From Silene conica (taxonomy: Eukaryota; Streptophyta; Magnoliopsida; Caryophyllales; Caryophyllaceae), in assembly GCA_029255685.2 (NCBI GenBank), contig CM055318.2, forward strand, positions 15,815,001 through 15,879,000: a stretch of DNA of 64,000 nt, given 5' to 3'. The notes under the pieces were generated by a model. That model was not told the DNA's origin. It saw only the letters and a list, made by a program, of their open reading frames with translations, and ran no database searches. Position numbers and translations under genes: made by a program. Each line of letters opens with the position of its first letter. Positions within the stretch are counted from its first letter, which is position 1. Positions 44,166 to 56,659 of the stretch are shown one piece after another.

Positions 44166-45740
44166 GAGAAGAAGCAAACCATCTAGAGGCCAAAATTGGA
44201 CATCTGCAGTCTGCACAAACTCCATGCCTTGTCGACACCTACTTGTTCCAGAGCTCCTTATATTGATTCGTGGCAATGTCAAGCCATGGCTTCATGCTTC
44301 CACTGAAATGAATAGCTGCAGCACTTCTAATCTCATCCAAGCTCACACTTGGATTGTAACCAAGCCCAATTACATGCCATGATTTTTCCAACGACTTTGT
44401 CGTTTAGTAGAGAGTAACCAGGCCAGCAGGAAGACTTCCTGACTGCCACAATGTATGATCTTCATTCTGGAATAAGATTGTAACTGCAAACAAGAATGAA
44501 TCGCTGATTGGCTTAATATTGTAAATTAGCATAGCATTACCTCACTCCCATTTTTGTTCCCCATCTAACTTTGATGGCTAAACCATTTGACGTTTGACAT
44601 ACATTTTCTAAACAATATATAATAGCTTCAAATTCTTTAAAACGATAATCTGAATGTAATTGTCTTGATACACTAAACATTAGGGTTAAAGTTCTCCCTA
44701 ATGAGAGGATGAGAAAAGTTCAAATAGTGCGAGTACCTAAGAAAGGCATCAAAACAGGTGTCAACAGCCCCATTGACCTTCCCCTCTAGGTCAATGTTCC
44801 ACAAATCGGTCAAATCCTTCTGCACGACAACACCATCTTCCAAAAGTAAAACACAGTGCAGGTTAGAATACATCTCGGGAAGATAAAACCTCAAGTGATT
44901 CAGCATCAACAAGAACTGAGGGTTGTTAAATATCGAGTTATCATCTGTAGTTGTATATTCTCAGTGCGATTCTCCACATCAAGAGTTCTTGACTTTGCTG
45001 ATTCAATCTGTCTAAGGAATGGAGCATATGATGGATTCATAAAATCAAAAGTTTCTATGGCTTTAACGTCAATATGAGCCCCTCCTTTAACAGACCTCAT
45101 CATGAACTAAACTTTCAAAGCTACAACAATCTTTCTATCTGTCACCACATGGAAAACATAGTTCTTTAGCATTCTTCATGACTGAGTAACAACCACTGGG
45201 AGAATACGACATAGTGGAATACGACATAGTGATAAAGTGTAGGATCGTCAAACTCTGGCTTAGGCTCTCATCCTTATACTTCTCTGGGCGAGCGATCGTC
45301 TCCCCAACAAGCCTCATAGCTAGACAAAGCAGACTTTTAGGAACAGAATTTGCAGCAATGTGACTTGCAATAGCGCCATTCTTCTTTGCTTTAAAACTAA
45401 GTTTATAAACTGCAAATATCGTGTCCTTTAGTTTCCGAATCTTTAGCAAAATGTCATATGATTCTTTAGCTTCTACAAAAATTAACTTTGCCCTCTTCAC
45501 TTTGTCATTCACTTCTGAAATTGCCTCAACACTTCCTCATCAACAGGCAACAGCACCATCTGCCACACCAAATCTGAATTGTCAAGTTTCGACTTTGGTG
45601 CATATCATAGGCATGTTTGTGAGTCAAATCAAGACGGGTTTTTGATGGATCCGACTTGAGAGCTAAAAACGTCCTATGTATTAATGTATATATGCATTTC
45701 CCGTTGTTGGGACGTCCTGTCACAAACATTGAGCCAATTA
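44166..45740 (-). pseudogene. GAUT9-like galacturonosyltransferase pseudogene (GT8 family)
   Basis: GAUT proteins are Golgi type II membrane glycosyltransferases that make pectin backbone. Pieces occur in the right order on the minus strand: ALKSDPSKTRLDL (about 45640), the KESYDILLKIRKLKDTIFAV stem region and VPKSLLCLAMRLVGE (45500-45290), GGAHIDVKAIE and LRQIESA (45100-45000), LNHLRFYLPEMY, VVVQKDLTDLW and GKVNGAVDTCF (44910-44700), and LGLGYNPSVSLDEIRSAA with MKPWLDIATNQY (44360-44250). Damage is extensive. There are frame shifts around 45250-45150, a 15-bp tandem duplication (45202-45231), an in-frame stop at 45107-45109, more shifts near 44930, loss of the CAWA.GMN exon region (44460-44670), and a stop after NQYKELWNK. 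The catalytic LDDD motif reads LEDG. The surviving parts are contiguous where I can align them. Confidence 0.85.
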
Positions 45741-46330
45741 GGAAATACCCGGTGCTTATTTAGTTATTTTCCATGATTATTTTGATTGTATCAGATATGG
45801 CATCAACTCTTGCGTAATGCTCATGTCAGGCCTGATTATCGTCCACAAGGACCACAACACCTCCGTTTCAGCCACGATTCTCAATCCACATAACAAAAAA
45901 AAACTGTCTGCTTGAATCAATGATTACCAAGACTAAACGAACAAGGAATCACACACAAAGTATCAAGAAACAGGTAAACAAATACAACCAAAATCCAAAA
46001 CCCACGCACCATCTACCACTGCATACTCAAATCAGTGAGCTTCCCTTCATTATTTGAATCAAAATTAAAATGGGTAAACTTATTTAACGCAAAAAAGACA
46101 GTAAAGAATTAAACTTTACAGATGGTAAATAGAACTTACAGTAAAATGGGAAGAGGGGTGGGCAGGAGAGGTAAAAACTTGAGAGGTAAGAGGTAGTAAG
46201 AGGCAAGGGAAAAAAGAGAGCAAACATATTGTTAGACATTAAGCTCCAAATACCCGACCTGATCCGGTACGACTTACGAGTGAGAATAAGCTTGTAAAAG
46301 TGAATTGGACTTTTTTTTTCCTTTTTGCCT
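45741..46330. other. Upstream flank of the GAUT pseudogene
   Basis: No gene was found. It could contain unrecognisable 5' remains of the pseudogene. A/G-rich stretches lie at 46145-46225. Confidence 0.4.
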
Positions 46331-46336
46331 TTATTG

Positions 46337-46690
46337 TTTTTTTTTTTTTTTTTTCATTTTTTTAATAAGGTAAAGAAGCTAGGTATATGATCAACTTATC
46401 CCATCCTTTCGAATGAGTAAGGGCTTTCAACCCACCTCGAAAGAGTTGACCATGAATATCCAACAGAAGCCATGAAGTCAGCAACCTTGCTGGCTTCACG
46501 GAAACAATGTTTAATTATCACTTCATCGAAAAGATGAAGATCAATTTTCACATCCTTGATTATACTAGAGATTTAACACATAAATTATCACCCTCCACAA
46601 TTAACTTAGAGATTCCTAATTGTTTAGCGGCTAAAATAGAGGTGCAAAGCCCATATAATAAAACTAACTACGAGCAATACGACTCTCCCT
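46337..46690 (-). pseudogene. LINE 3'-end relic: RNase H (RVT_3) domain plus poly(A)
   Basis: On the minus strand, AAKQLGISKLIVEGDNLCV is followed, after a short deletion and a stop, by KIDLHLFDEVIIKHCFREAS, then KVADFMASVGYSWSTL. This is the C-terminal half of the RVT_3 RNase H-like domain of plant LINEs. Downstream, an 18-T run on the plus strand at 46337-46354 is the poly(A) tail. The copy is 5'-truncated and of a different family from the LINE at 15507. No target duplication was recognised. Confidence 0.75.
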
Positions 46691-46699
46691 AAAATATCC

Positions 46700-49060
46700 T
46701 CTCAGAGCAGTGACGGTTATAGAGGGGTGCAGGGTGTTACGGTCCAAACTTTGAGCCTAGTCGTGGAGCGTACCCTTGTCTAAACTCACGACAACAATGC
46801 TAGCGAGAGTGTCAAACACCAGTGTTTGTCAAGCACTCGAGCATTCGTAATCGGTCTCGGCTTGCGTGTGTCGGATCCTAGTCTCAATCATCAACGTTCG
46901 ACACACATACTTGTTAGTAAGTTATGAAGGCAATAGTCATTCATAAGAAGACAACCAACAAGCAATAGAAGACAACAAAATGAAAAGTAGATTGGTTGAC
47001 TAATGACTAATATTCCTCATGAAGGCAAATTTGATATTTCTAGTCTGGTTGCAGTGAACATTGATGTTGCACAATAGCGATACGTTTTTTTAACGCTTAG
47101 AAACGTATCTTAAACAAAAAACGAGACTCCATGATTCGACACGCAGAGAGTAGTCTTCCAGTACTAAATGATACCAAAAAAACTAGAAATGAAAATACAA
47201 AAGCGAAATAAGAAATCTACGGGCTCGAAGTGAACGGGCCGCGCGCGCAATTTCTTGGCTATGAGTCTAGAATTGCGGCTAAATGTGTGGGTCCTTACAT
47301 AGGGATGCGATCGCATCCCCTTTATTAAAAATAAGTACTCGTATAATTTTGTGTCATTAAGAGACATATATACTCCCTATTAGTTAGGGTGCTGTTAGTT
47401 TCTCTTTCCGTTTCAATGTTGGTTGAGCGTTGGTTTTTCTTTGTTTTTTTTTATGTGGAGTAGAGTGTTTTGTAGGATGTGAAATCATTTCCTTAATTTT
47501 GGTGTCCAAACAAAGGAAACCAACAGCTTGACTAAGATGAAGTATTATTTATGTTAATGTAGTGATTGTGAGTAGTTTTTCCTTATTTAAGGTCACGGAC
47601 TCACAAGTTCAATACTTTTTTTGCATATTTTTTATTCAACATTTTTTTTACCATTTGTGTTTTATGCATATTTGTCCTATCACACAATAAATTAGTACGA
47701 GTATATTATAACCAAATCTCGCATTATAAAAACATATATTCGCAACTTTCATAATTTCGTTACTTTTTCGCACCCCGTCCACTGAATCCTGGAATCGCCT
47801 ATGTCTTAGAGGATACTACAAGGTCCAGTAGGCGAGTGACCAAGAACAGTAGGCATCTAACTAGTGATTGTACTCCGTTAGTCGCTAACACAATTGCCCT
47901 CCATATGTTCTAGCTTGATGGACCAATTATTCACCCTTAAAAGAATCTAAAAACGATCCAAAATCGAACCAAGATTAGTACTCACAAATTGGTCCTCGAA
48001 TAACAATATTACTCATAAGTTGGACTTGTGACTTTGTGAGTAGTCTTTGTTTGATAGTGCCTCGTTCTTAGAACCTTTTAAGGGCCGATGGTTGGTCCGT
48101 CAAGTTGGTCCATTGAGTTGGTCTTCAGATACCAATATTACTCACAACTTGCAAGTTGGTTGTGAGTGAATTTCCCCCTTTTTCGATTCGTGTGAGTCAG
48201 ATTCATAAATGTGGTTAACAAAATGTGTTCGTTGAAGAGTTGGGGTTTGCATACTCGTTATTGAAGCTAGAACACGATAAAAGAAGGTTTTAATTTGTGG
48301 GATAAGTACATAGGGAGTAACTATGTGCGACCACCTCCAATTAGAAAATCCTTAGTTATATCGAGAGAAGGTCTGACTCGTCTGACAATTTAACTTTAAG
48401 TTACATGTCACTAAATAAATTAGCACTCAACTCCCTTAGCTTGGTAATTAAGTGAATGTATTTCCCTAAGTGATTTAATGTACAAGTCTTAGCCCATGTG
48501 TTATTTGTTTCAAGATCCCTCAGTGTTTCCAATTTAGTGTTTGGGTAGGTGTATAATAATTTAGTGAATTAATATTTTATTTAATTTCTTAATTTTTAAT
48601 TTTTAATTTAAAAAGAAAAGAATGTAAAAGGTAAGAGTTGGGAATAAAATTAGAAAAGTTGGAAAAGAAAATGAGAATGAATGTTGTGAATTGTGATGAT
48701 GTTTAGCACTTGGTAGTTGGTATTAGAGCATCACATTCACATAAGTTTACCTCTTGGTATTAGAGTATCAATTTTGTTGATGATTTTTAAGAATTTGTCC
48801 TCTGAATTCCTTAATCATGAAGAAAGGGATTTAATATAATACTGTCCATGAAAATGAAGCAATTTGTTTTGTTTGCAACCATTTACCTTGTGCGAGAAAA
48901 TTAGTTGTTGGTGTGGAAGAGACACCCGGCTTACCCAAAATGAAAGTATTTGGGCCGACTGTGTGATTTGGTAACTTAGTAGGCCTCAGATAGCAGTTAG
49001 GTGCCCAATTTAAGCTTTAAGCCCAAGTTGGTTCATGGGCGTTCGTCATCCTTTTTGGTC
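46700..49060. other. Intergenic, no gene seen
   Basis: The one striking short feature is an 18-bp perfect palindrome at 47302-47319. A stretch at 46730-46880 with GC-richer unique-looking sequence could be an old retroelement piece, but I cannot place it. Confidence 0.4.
47302..47319. repeat. Perfect 18-bp palindrome
   Basis: GGGATGCGATCGCATCCC is its own reverse complement with no spacer. It lies in a GC-rich island of about 100 bp (47215-47320) within AT-rich DNA. No function is assigned. Confidence 0.9.
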
Positions 49061-49260
49061 CCCCACGTTTCCCAAATTTGTAGCGGCAGCGCCAACAAAC
49101 TAACTCATTACGAAACTTGCAGACTTTCATGGTAGACTGGTAGCGGAAGCAAGAACAAGAAGAAGGTCAAATGCTCTTCATTCGCTTCTTCTTTTGAGCT
49201 CCGTATTTTTGGATCACTAATTCACTCTCCGCCTTCTCGTCTCCTTCACCATCAGGTTAC
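49060..49260 (+). other. Possible noncoding first exon of an unidentified gene
   Basis: The stretch is CT-rich (CTCTCCGCCTTCTCGTCTCC) and ends CACCATCAG before GTTACC, like a plant 5' UTR meeting a splice donor. About 400 bp downstream TTGATTGTTGCAG (about 49667) could be the acceptor. No coding exon on this strand was recognised further on, so this stays a weak call. Confidence 0.25.
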
Positions 49261-52200
49261 CAATTTATCTGCATTTATTTGTCTTCATATCTATTTCAAT
49301 TCCATTTTATGCACTTCCATCATTCAGCAGCTATTTCTTTTTCCCTATTTCTTCTATTATAATGCGCACCTCCTTTGCTAACATGCTGCATTTTCGTAAT
49401 TCATCAGTAATCACGCATGCACTTTTAAGTTTCCATGTCCCATTGATTTGAGCTACCTTCAATTCCTTCATTATTGATTATTATTTGTTTTCGTATACTA
49501 CTTTTATCTGCCTACTTTCGCAATTTTCCGGCTTTTTTTGCTATATTAAGCTCTTGCAATTGCAATTTCTGGTTTCACTACTGAATCATTGACTAGTGTT
49601 TTGTTCTGAATTTTTGATTTTGAAAATGAAACTTCTCGTTGCATTGCGCTTAATTGATTGTTGCAGACTTTTCAGTTGCAGAGCGTATTGAAACAACTTG
49701 AAACTCTAGATTTTTCCTAGTGAACTAACCACTCTTTTTCACCGCGATCTTCTTGCCTACTGTGACCACGATTGTAATACGACTGATTGAAATTCGTGAT
49801 ACGAATAGGCAATTTGCTCTTCGTTCAAATTATAACCATACACATATCGATGTAATTTGGATTTATAATTTGTGGGAATCAATTCGCGATTTGGTAGATA
49901 ACTAAGCGACGCCTAATCATGTACAACTCCTCAAAAGGCATGAATGTTTGGAAGACAAGAAATTAAATGACGAGGTTGCTCATAAGTCAAATGGTGAAAT
50001 GAAACTAGCTAGCGTCAGTCTCTTATTTAAACATAAAAAGTTTGCCTTCGGTGCACGGTGCACCTATGACCTATAGGCAAAAGGTTTACCGACACACTAC
50101 CCAAAACTCCTCGGGCACTTGGGTGCACCACCTTTCACCTAAGATGTAGTAGGCAACTAGGCGTATGGCCTGCCAGCTACTCAGTCCACTACCTTAAAAT
50201 TTCCATATTTTTTCATCTAGTTATTTTGCCCTAATATCACGACCTCTTACTTCTTTACATGTTAGCCCTCCTCAAAAATCTGAAAATGGATTATTGCTTC
50301 ACAAAATTTATTTTGAAAACCCATTTTTCGAATTAAAACTGCGTTCCTTGTGTTGGGTATATTTGTCTCGCGCTTAATTGTTTAGGTGCATCTGGCTTCA
50401 TGTAATCATATAACCTTTTGCCAATTGAGAAATTCATCAACTCAGCTGGGAGTAGTGCGATGTCCTATTAGATTGGTTAGCTTGATGTTAGAGGCATGGC
50501 TTAATTTCTATTTGAAGAGTATAAATGTGCTTAATGGTCAGCTATTGCTCTTTACGGTCCTAATCTGTTGCTAAGCTTCTACTGCTGCGCTCTCTTTTTT
50601 CTCAGCCCAGCAGTCACAGTTCAAGTAGGGGGGAACTATATAAGCGTGGTGACATTTTCTGCAGACTCACACCACTCGTAGTTGTTTGTTAACTTGATTG
50701 TTTCTTTTTCTCTGCCTACTAAACAATGCGTAACCTAAACTAGTTCTGGTAATGAATATGTTCTCATGATACCGATTTGCTGTGATTTCCTAGTTTTTAC
50801 CATAGCTGTGGATATTGAATTCGGCAGTTATGTTTTGTATTCTCCCTACCTTTCTTTAGTGAGTAGCCATGTATACTGTGATAAATATTGGTTAACTTGT
50901 TAAAGAGTGCTCCTGATTTGCCAGTGATGTGCATTAATTGGAGGGTAACATAGGCAAAGTGCCAATAGGGTTAGATTTCCGTGGTTGTATCAGCTGCAAT
51001 TTGGTTAGATTCAACATTAGAAGTATATGTTATTTCTGTGGAGTACAGTATTCTGTATTAACATAGATGTACAGGTTCATCTTTTGCTTGATGACATTTT
51101 TGAAGATGTAGTGAGTTATGTTGTCTTCAGAAGCTGTTGAATAAGAGTTATGATGCTCTTGGTACTTTTGCTATGGATTTTTCTTAGTATGTCGTTACTA
51201 GCATTTTTGGTTTGACATTCCATATTTAAAACTCTTCACCTGGTGGAACCAGTCAAATTTTGGGATTAACTAAAAGAGAATTAGTAAAACAGTGTTCTAT
51301 GTGATGCTGATCCCCTGAATTCCTGAAGTGGGTCTTCCTATATGTTCTTAGAATTCTGCAACTGTACTGTTTATGGGATGTAAAGTTACCAACCTTTCAT
51401 TACTCTAATTATGGCCTAAATGCTTATGTCCTTAAACATCATAGAGCTGGTACTCTGATCCATTGTAAGCCTATTTGAAATTATTTCTCTAATGATGACC
51501 TCTAATGATAGCCTAATGCTTATATCCTTGAGCATTCTGGAGCTGGTACAATACTCCCTCGGATCCATTCTTTTTGTCCGCATTTGACTTTGATGGTTAA
51601 AAGATGCCATGACCAACATGTTCTCACATACACTAGCATATTCTATACTTAAAACTTGTAATACGTTCCTCTCAATAAAAAACTAGTAATATAAACATAT
51701 TTCTCTTGGTAAGTCAAATTGGAATGTATGAGAAATGATGACACACACATCAAAGTTTGAAAGTGTATTTTACTTGGAGAGTATGCAAAAGCAAAAAAAA
51801 AAGTTTTTGTACTCATGTTGCGTAAGGATTCATCTTGATTCTACCATTCTTTCGGGTTTGCACGTTGAAATGTCTTTGGATGTATGCATGTTTTGTTACG
51901 TTGTCTTCATTGAGAGGATGAAGTGTTGAACCTCTCCACTCAATAAAAGAGAGAAATAAAAACATAAAGGTGTAAATGATTTTCCAAGCTTTTGTAAGTA
52001 CATGTGCATCAACGTTAATCATCTTTCTTCTGAACTTTGTTCAAATGTTTTTCCTGTTATAGTAGTTCTTGCATTATGGAGAAATAGAAACCCCACCATA
52101 CTGTATGCCTATTTCTTGTTCAAGCATCGCTTACGTATACATAGTGACATATATGTTGTTTTTCTGCATGTTATTCTTTATTCACTTATTGGTCACTACT

Positions 52201-52430
52201 CACTACCCACTTCCCACTTCATAACTTATTTTTTTTCTTTGCCTCTGGCGCATTTTGGTTATTGTTGTTATTCTCTTTATTCTCCTATATTCGCGCTTGT
52301 GGTTTCATGATCGTACTTATGAAGGTTAAGTGTAGCGCGTGATATTATAATAGAGGGCACCTTACCTATTTGGATAAGTATTGTTCAACTGAGGGGAAAA
52401 AGGTGAAATTCAGGTATTGTTTAACAAAGC
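49261..52430. other. Intergenic or intronic, no coding region recognised
   Basis: Contains an AGGCGC/GGTGCAC-type repeat at about 50040-50200 and a partly duplicated piece at 51410-51550 (AATGCTTAT.TCCTT, then GAGCTGGTAC). A decayed Stowaway may begin at 51554 (CTCCCTCGGATCCATTC) and end near 51781. T-rich stretches are frequent, as in plant introns. Confidence 0.4.
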
Positions 52431-52687
52431 CAAAAGAAATAATTAGAGATTTCATAAGCACCTCCATTACATTTTATGATTGACAGTGAGAGCCTGGCAG
52501 GAATACTCAAGATACGTTATTTTCCTGCAAGCATTTCTCTCAAAAGGAAAAAAAAATAACTTAAATAGGATGCAGACTGACTAAATGACCAACCCACACC
52601 CCCAGTTGAAAGACATAACTGCATTACAAAGTAAGGGGAAAGGATAGTTATACAACAGAAATTGAGCCTTTGGAGTGTTGAGTTATG

Positions 52688-53242
52688 CTAATTTGATGAT
52701 TCATCTCTTAGGTATGCTGCATTAGCAACCTCCTCAAAGTCTCTGAGGGTAGAGTAAGGACTACTTAGTTGCATGTCAGCAAGCATCTGCCGTAGCTCAG
52801 ATGTTTCTTCTTTGAGCTGAACATTCTCTTGAAGGGCACGATCATGGGATTCAGTAATATGGTTTAACTTGTCTATAAGTTGGTGGTTCTCGTTTCTTAG
52901 CAGGACAACCTGGGACCATAGTTCATCCAGGTGTCTCTGCTTGCGCATGCGAGATCTGCGAGCAGATTCCCTGTTAGATATCATCCTTCTTTGTTTCCTC
53001 TCGTTGATGATACTAACCTGTTGCTCATCAGCCTCATCAGAAGTTGAGTTGCTACTAAAGCATGGTGGGTACGGAGTGAATTCTTGAGGTTGGGGACCAA
53101 TCTTGAGGTTATATAACAGATTACCATACTTGTTCATTTGATGCGGGAATGTGTTAGTTTCAGTCATGCCAGGAAAGTAGGGGTATTGACTTTGGTTTGA
53201 AGGAACTAGATATTGATATCCTGCAACTTCATTAGACTGCAT
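52688..53242 (-). CDS. bZIP transcription factor, bZIP42/43-like (group S)
   Basis: An intronless frame of 184 residues, a typical structure for this group. It binds DNA as a dimer in the nucleus at ACGT-core (G-box/C-box-like) sites. The basic region around residues 82-103 has the invariant N90 and R98 (NRESARRSR). The zipper heptads fall at L108, L115, L122, I129, A136, L143 and L150. STSDEADEQQ and INERKQRRMISNRESARRSR, SQV.LLR.ENHQL and ENVQLKEET.EL.QM.ADMQL are shared with Arabidopsis bZIP42/43-type proteins. The N-terminus is Tyr/Pro/Gln-rich, as is common for the family. The start is the first AUG after a TATA box at about 53399. No conserved sucrose-control uORF was noticed, consistent with the 42/43 branch rather than the bZIP11 branch. 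The function within the plant is not certain. Confidence 0.92.
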   Translation of the reverse strand: MQSNEVAGYQYLVPSNQSQYPYFPGMTETNTFPHQMNKYGNLLYNLKIGPQPQEFTPYPPCFSSNSTSDEADEQQVSIINERKQRRMISNRESARRSRMRKQRHLDELWSQVVLLRNENHQLIDKLNHITESHDRALQENVQLKEETSELRQMLADMQLSSPYSTLRDFEEVANAAYLRDESSN

Positions 53243-53397
53243 GGTTTGAGTTTGTAAGTATTAGGTGAATTGGTTATCTGGGAATTGGAGGTCTTTGTGA
53301 AAGAAATGATAATGATAGGGTAGGTTTAAGAGAGAGGAGGGTATGTCTTAACTCGAATGCGAAATATGAGGCGGGGAAGCGAGTGGGCAACTAGGTC

Positions 53398-53405
53398 TTA
53401 TATAG
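53398..53405 (-). promoter_or_regulatory. TATA box of the bZIP gene
   Basis: On the minus strand TATATAAG lies about 156 bp before the start codon at 53242, leaving a 5' UTR of roughly 125 bp. Confidence 0.55.
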
Positions 53406-53409
53406 GATG

Positions 53410-56270
53410 GAAAAGATAGTAGTGGGCATGAGTAACAGTAGTAAAGTTAAATTTAAGAAAAATCATGTGGATTAAACTTATCAACGTGTAAATCTCATTC
53501 CTGTTTGTTTGTTTTAGAACTTACTACCACTAAGAATTTTACTTTATTATTGTTCAAATAGATTATAGGAGCACACGCCTAGTGACGTATTTGGCTGTTC
53601 GTTCACTTGCCGAATGGTATTGGCTGCTGGTGGATTATTGTTAGTTAATGATTATTATATGAAAACAAGTAAAGTGCTTACATAAGAAAGATAGCGGGGT
53701 TGCTTAATTAAGTTTAAAATAATGTGATTTCTAATGGATAAAGAAAGAAAGCACCCCTAATGGCCGAATGGGGCCGTGAAGCCAATCTGAGAAGGTGGAG
53801 TTTTGGTGACCAATTATGCCCATTCATGTCCAAGAGCCAGTTTTACCCACTTCTTTGTCCAAACTTCAGGAACAGTAGAGTCTTATGTCATAATATAGAA
53901 AGGGAAGTAATCTTAATGATGGAAAGCTTATTGTAATCTTAGAATATTTTAAGGACTTGCTGAGTCATCAGTCACCAGATATTGGCAAATCTTCATATAC
54001 TATAATCCTTCTGTCGTTTTTTTATTGGGTATTTTATTCAAGCATCTGCCTGAGTAACTCATCGTCTGCTGATACTGTCACCACTCCTGTCTGAGAGAGA
54101 ATATCATTGTATCTTTATGCTAAAAATAGAACTATCTATGACATTATGCCATATTCCGACTAAGGTTTGTTCAGTGTGCCACTATATTATATCTTATGTT
54201 TTATCTCCAATTCATAATATTGCCTCATAATGAACGTCCCAAGTATCAGGGTCATTATAAAACACAGTCGCTGTTACTCTGCTTACAAATAAGAATATGA
54301 TTTTTTGAGTTCTCTCTTACAGTATAGGGGTTGTTTATTGATAGGTACAGTACGATGTTGAAAAGCGTAGCATGATTTCAAGGTGGTGGCTTTGAACCAT
54401 ACCGAACCTATTAAATTCAAAGCTGGTGGACATAGGTGCAGATATTGTTAGATGACTGTTGCAACATGGCTATGACGTTCCTGAGCTGAATCATATTGGC
54501 TTTGACATCTAAGCCGTACCGGATGAATATAAGGTGTGTCCATCCTTACTCGAGAATGTTCACGTTGAGGTACTTGTCTCTAGAGTATATTTGATGTGGT
54601 ATCCAATGTGTTTTTGCTTCAGTTTCTCAGAGACTATTAGCTGAATTTCGTAATAATGTCCTATGCTTATAAGTTCATGAAAGTGCATAATCACAAGGTA
54701 AATTGAGTGGTACAACATAGTGCGCAAACTGCGCATTAGATTTCAGCTCACTCTTTTGATTAAGCTGATGCTGTAAGTGCGCCTAAACTACGATCAAGTT
54801 GATTCAAAATGTGATCTGTGAGGGGAGTTTTCAATCCTAGACAAGCCCACATGGACAAAATAAGTATCTACCCTAACCGCATAGCAGAATTAAAGTTTGA
54901 TTAAATCTTTGCTCATTAGCTGGTTTGAAGAGACTTGCAGTTATGCTTTTTCGAAATATCAAAAATCTCCACTATAAAAATATTACCTGAAGTAGAATCC
55001 TATGGAGATAAGTCTTTCTCTACTTTAGGTTGGCCCAGGTTAAGTGGAATAGATTGTCAACAAAATAATCAAACAGATGTGGACTAAACTTTCTTCTGCT
55101 GTCTTCTTGCATCCTTCCATCTATTTTGCCTTTTTTTCAGATCCATTTTTTTCATGGATATGTCATACGTACCAAATGTTGAACACTCTGCTGTCGAATA
55201 CAGCTTGTCATGAATACTTTTGCGTATCTATGTCCTTCTGTCCAGTGTACTGAATACTGATGCATTGCTGCAAACTCTTACTCCATATGACATACCTAAC
55301 TTTTTAGGCTTTGCTTCCTTCTATTTACTCGTCTGGACCCCTGGTTTTGAATTTTTCCGATAAATAGTCATGGACTTGCATAAAAAGTCAGGATGCTCAA
55401 CTAAAAAAGAGTTTGGGATGGTCGGAAATTGCTTCTGAACCAAATTGACTGTTGGGTCATGTTCATACTCATCTTTGGCCACTATCGTGTATGGTCATGC
55501 ATCTCTGTAATGGGTTTGTCGTTATCGGCTACAAATAAACTGGTGATATCACATTGTGGTTGTAGAGGGCAAGAGTTTCAACAAGTAATTATGAAGTGAT
55601 AACGATCGATCTGAATGAAATAAGGCATGTAGCTTTCTTCAGGTTCCCTGGTCAGTTAAAGCAAGGCCATGTAATAAGAGCCTATAACTTTATAGAGATT
55701 ATGCTTTTGCCTAAGTATCACCAAGCCACACGCCCGCTTTCTCTAAACCAAGTGTTCATTCTAAAAGCACAAGGGGCTCGACAACAAATCTATATGCTCT
55801 CTGTAAAAGATAAGCTCTGCAGATCTCACTGTAATTCTTTTTTGAGTTTTGACTGTTTATGACTGTGAATGGGCGGGCCCTTGCTCATATACTTAATTCC
55901 GTAAGTCTTGCCTTAAGACGGAGTATCTTTTTAAATCTTAAAACGGGTCAATTAGTATCACATGGTGGTAATAAAAACAACTTTTGACATTTCTTAGGCA
56001 ACTTGTCATGTAATATGGTATATATTTCATTCATCTTAAACTTAAGATAAAGGTAAATAGTTTTCATCTTAAATGATAATTTGTGTAATTTTAATGTGGT
56101 ACTAATTTTTATGTGGTTAGGGTTAGTTCTTGTTTAAGATTTAGTTAATTATTACTCATTAATCGAATGCGCTTTTTGTTTTAAAATAATGATTATTCAT
56201 TAAGCTCTTGGCACAATTTTTATTCGGACTCATTAAGAAGTTGTCCCTTTATCTTGTTAACAAAGAACAC
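53410..56270. other. Intergenic, no gene recognised
   Basis: The upstream region of the bZIP gene and beyond. The sequence is less AT-rich than elsewhere and may hold unrecognised transcript exons, but no domain could be read in any frame. Confidence 0.4.
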
Positions 56271-56279
56271 ATGGAAGGT

Positions 56280-56650
56280 TGGATACGGGTCATTTGATCA
56301 ATGTGACTATATGAGGTTTTACCGTGTTTGGGTTTGATCGGGTCAATTTGAATATGATGCGTACATATATCTGATTGTCTTTCTTGTCATTTGTCGAAGC
56401 TCCTGGTAAAATTGAACCTGTCCAAATAACCCGTCCCATACTTGACTCGACACTCGAACTGAAGAACTCCACTTGACCCGTAATCATAGTATGACATGAT
56501 CTGAATGTTTTTTGTTGCAAATTGTTCATTATTCATAAATATGTTGATAATAACATACTAAAAAATAACCCGAATTTAAAATAATTTAACTTGACTCAAT
56601 CTAACTTGGATTCTATCAAACCGAAAATGTGACCTTTTGCCAGGTCTAGG
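56280..56650. mobile_element. Decayed relative of the TCGGGT-word hAT MITE
   Basis: TACGGGTCAT, GGGTTTGATCGGGTCAA, ATAACCCGTCCCATAC and TGACCCGTAATC are spread over the region. The right end, CCTTTTGCCAGGTCTAG, matches the terminus of the element at 27479-28027 (CTTTTGCCAGCTCTA). The left terminus has been lost. Confidence 0.5.
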
Positions 56651-56659
56651 ACTCTAGGA

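Noticed and set aside
52869..53087. Plus-strand 72-codon frame
   Set aside because: Complement of the bZIP coding sequence.
55596..55862. Plus-strand frame of 88 codons
   Set aside because: Its composition looks plausible, but there is no motif, no promoter or neighbour exon, and it can arise by chance in this less AT-rich part.
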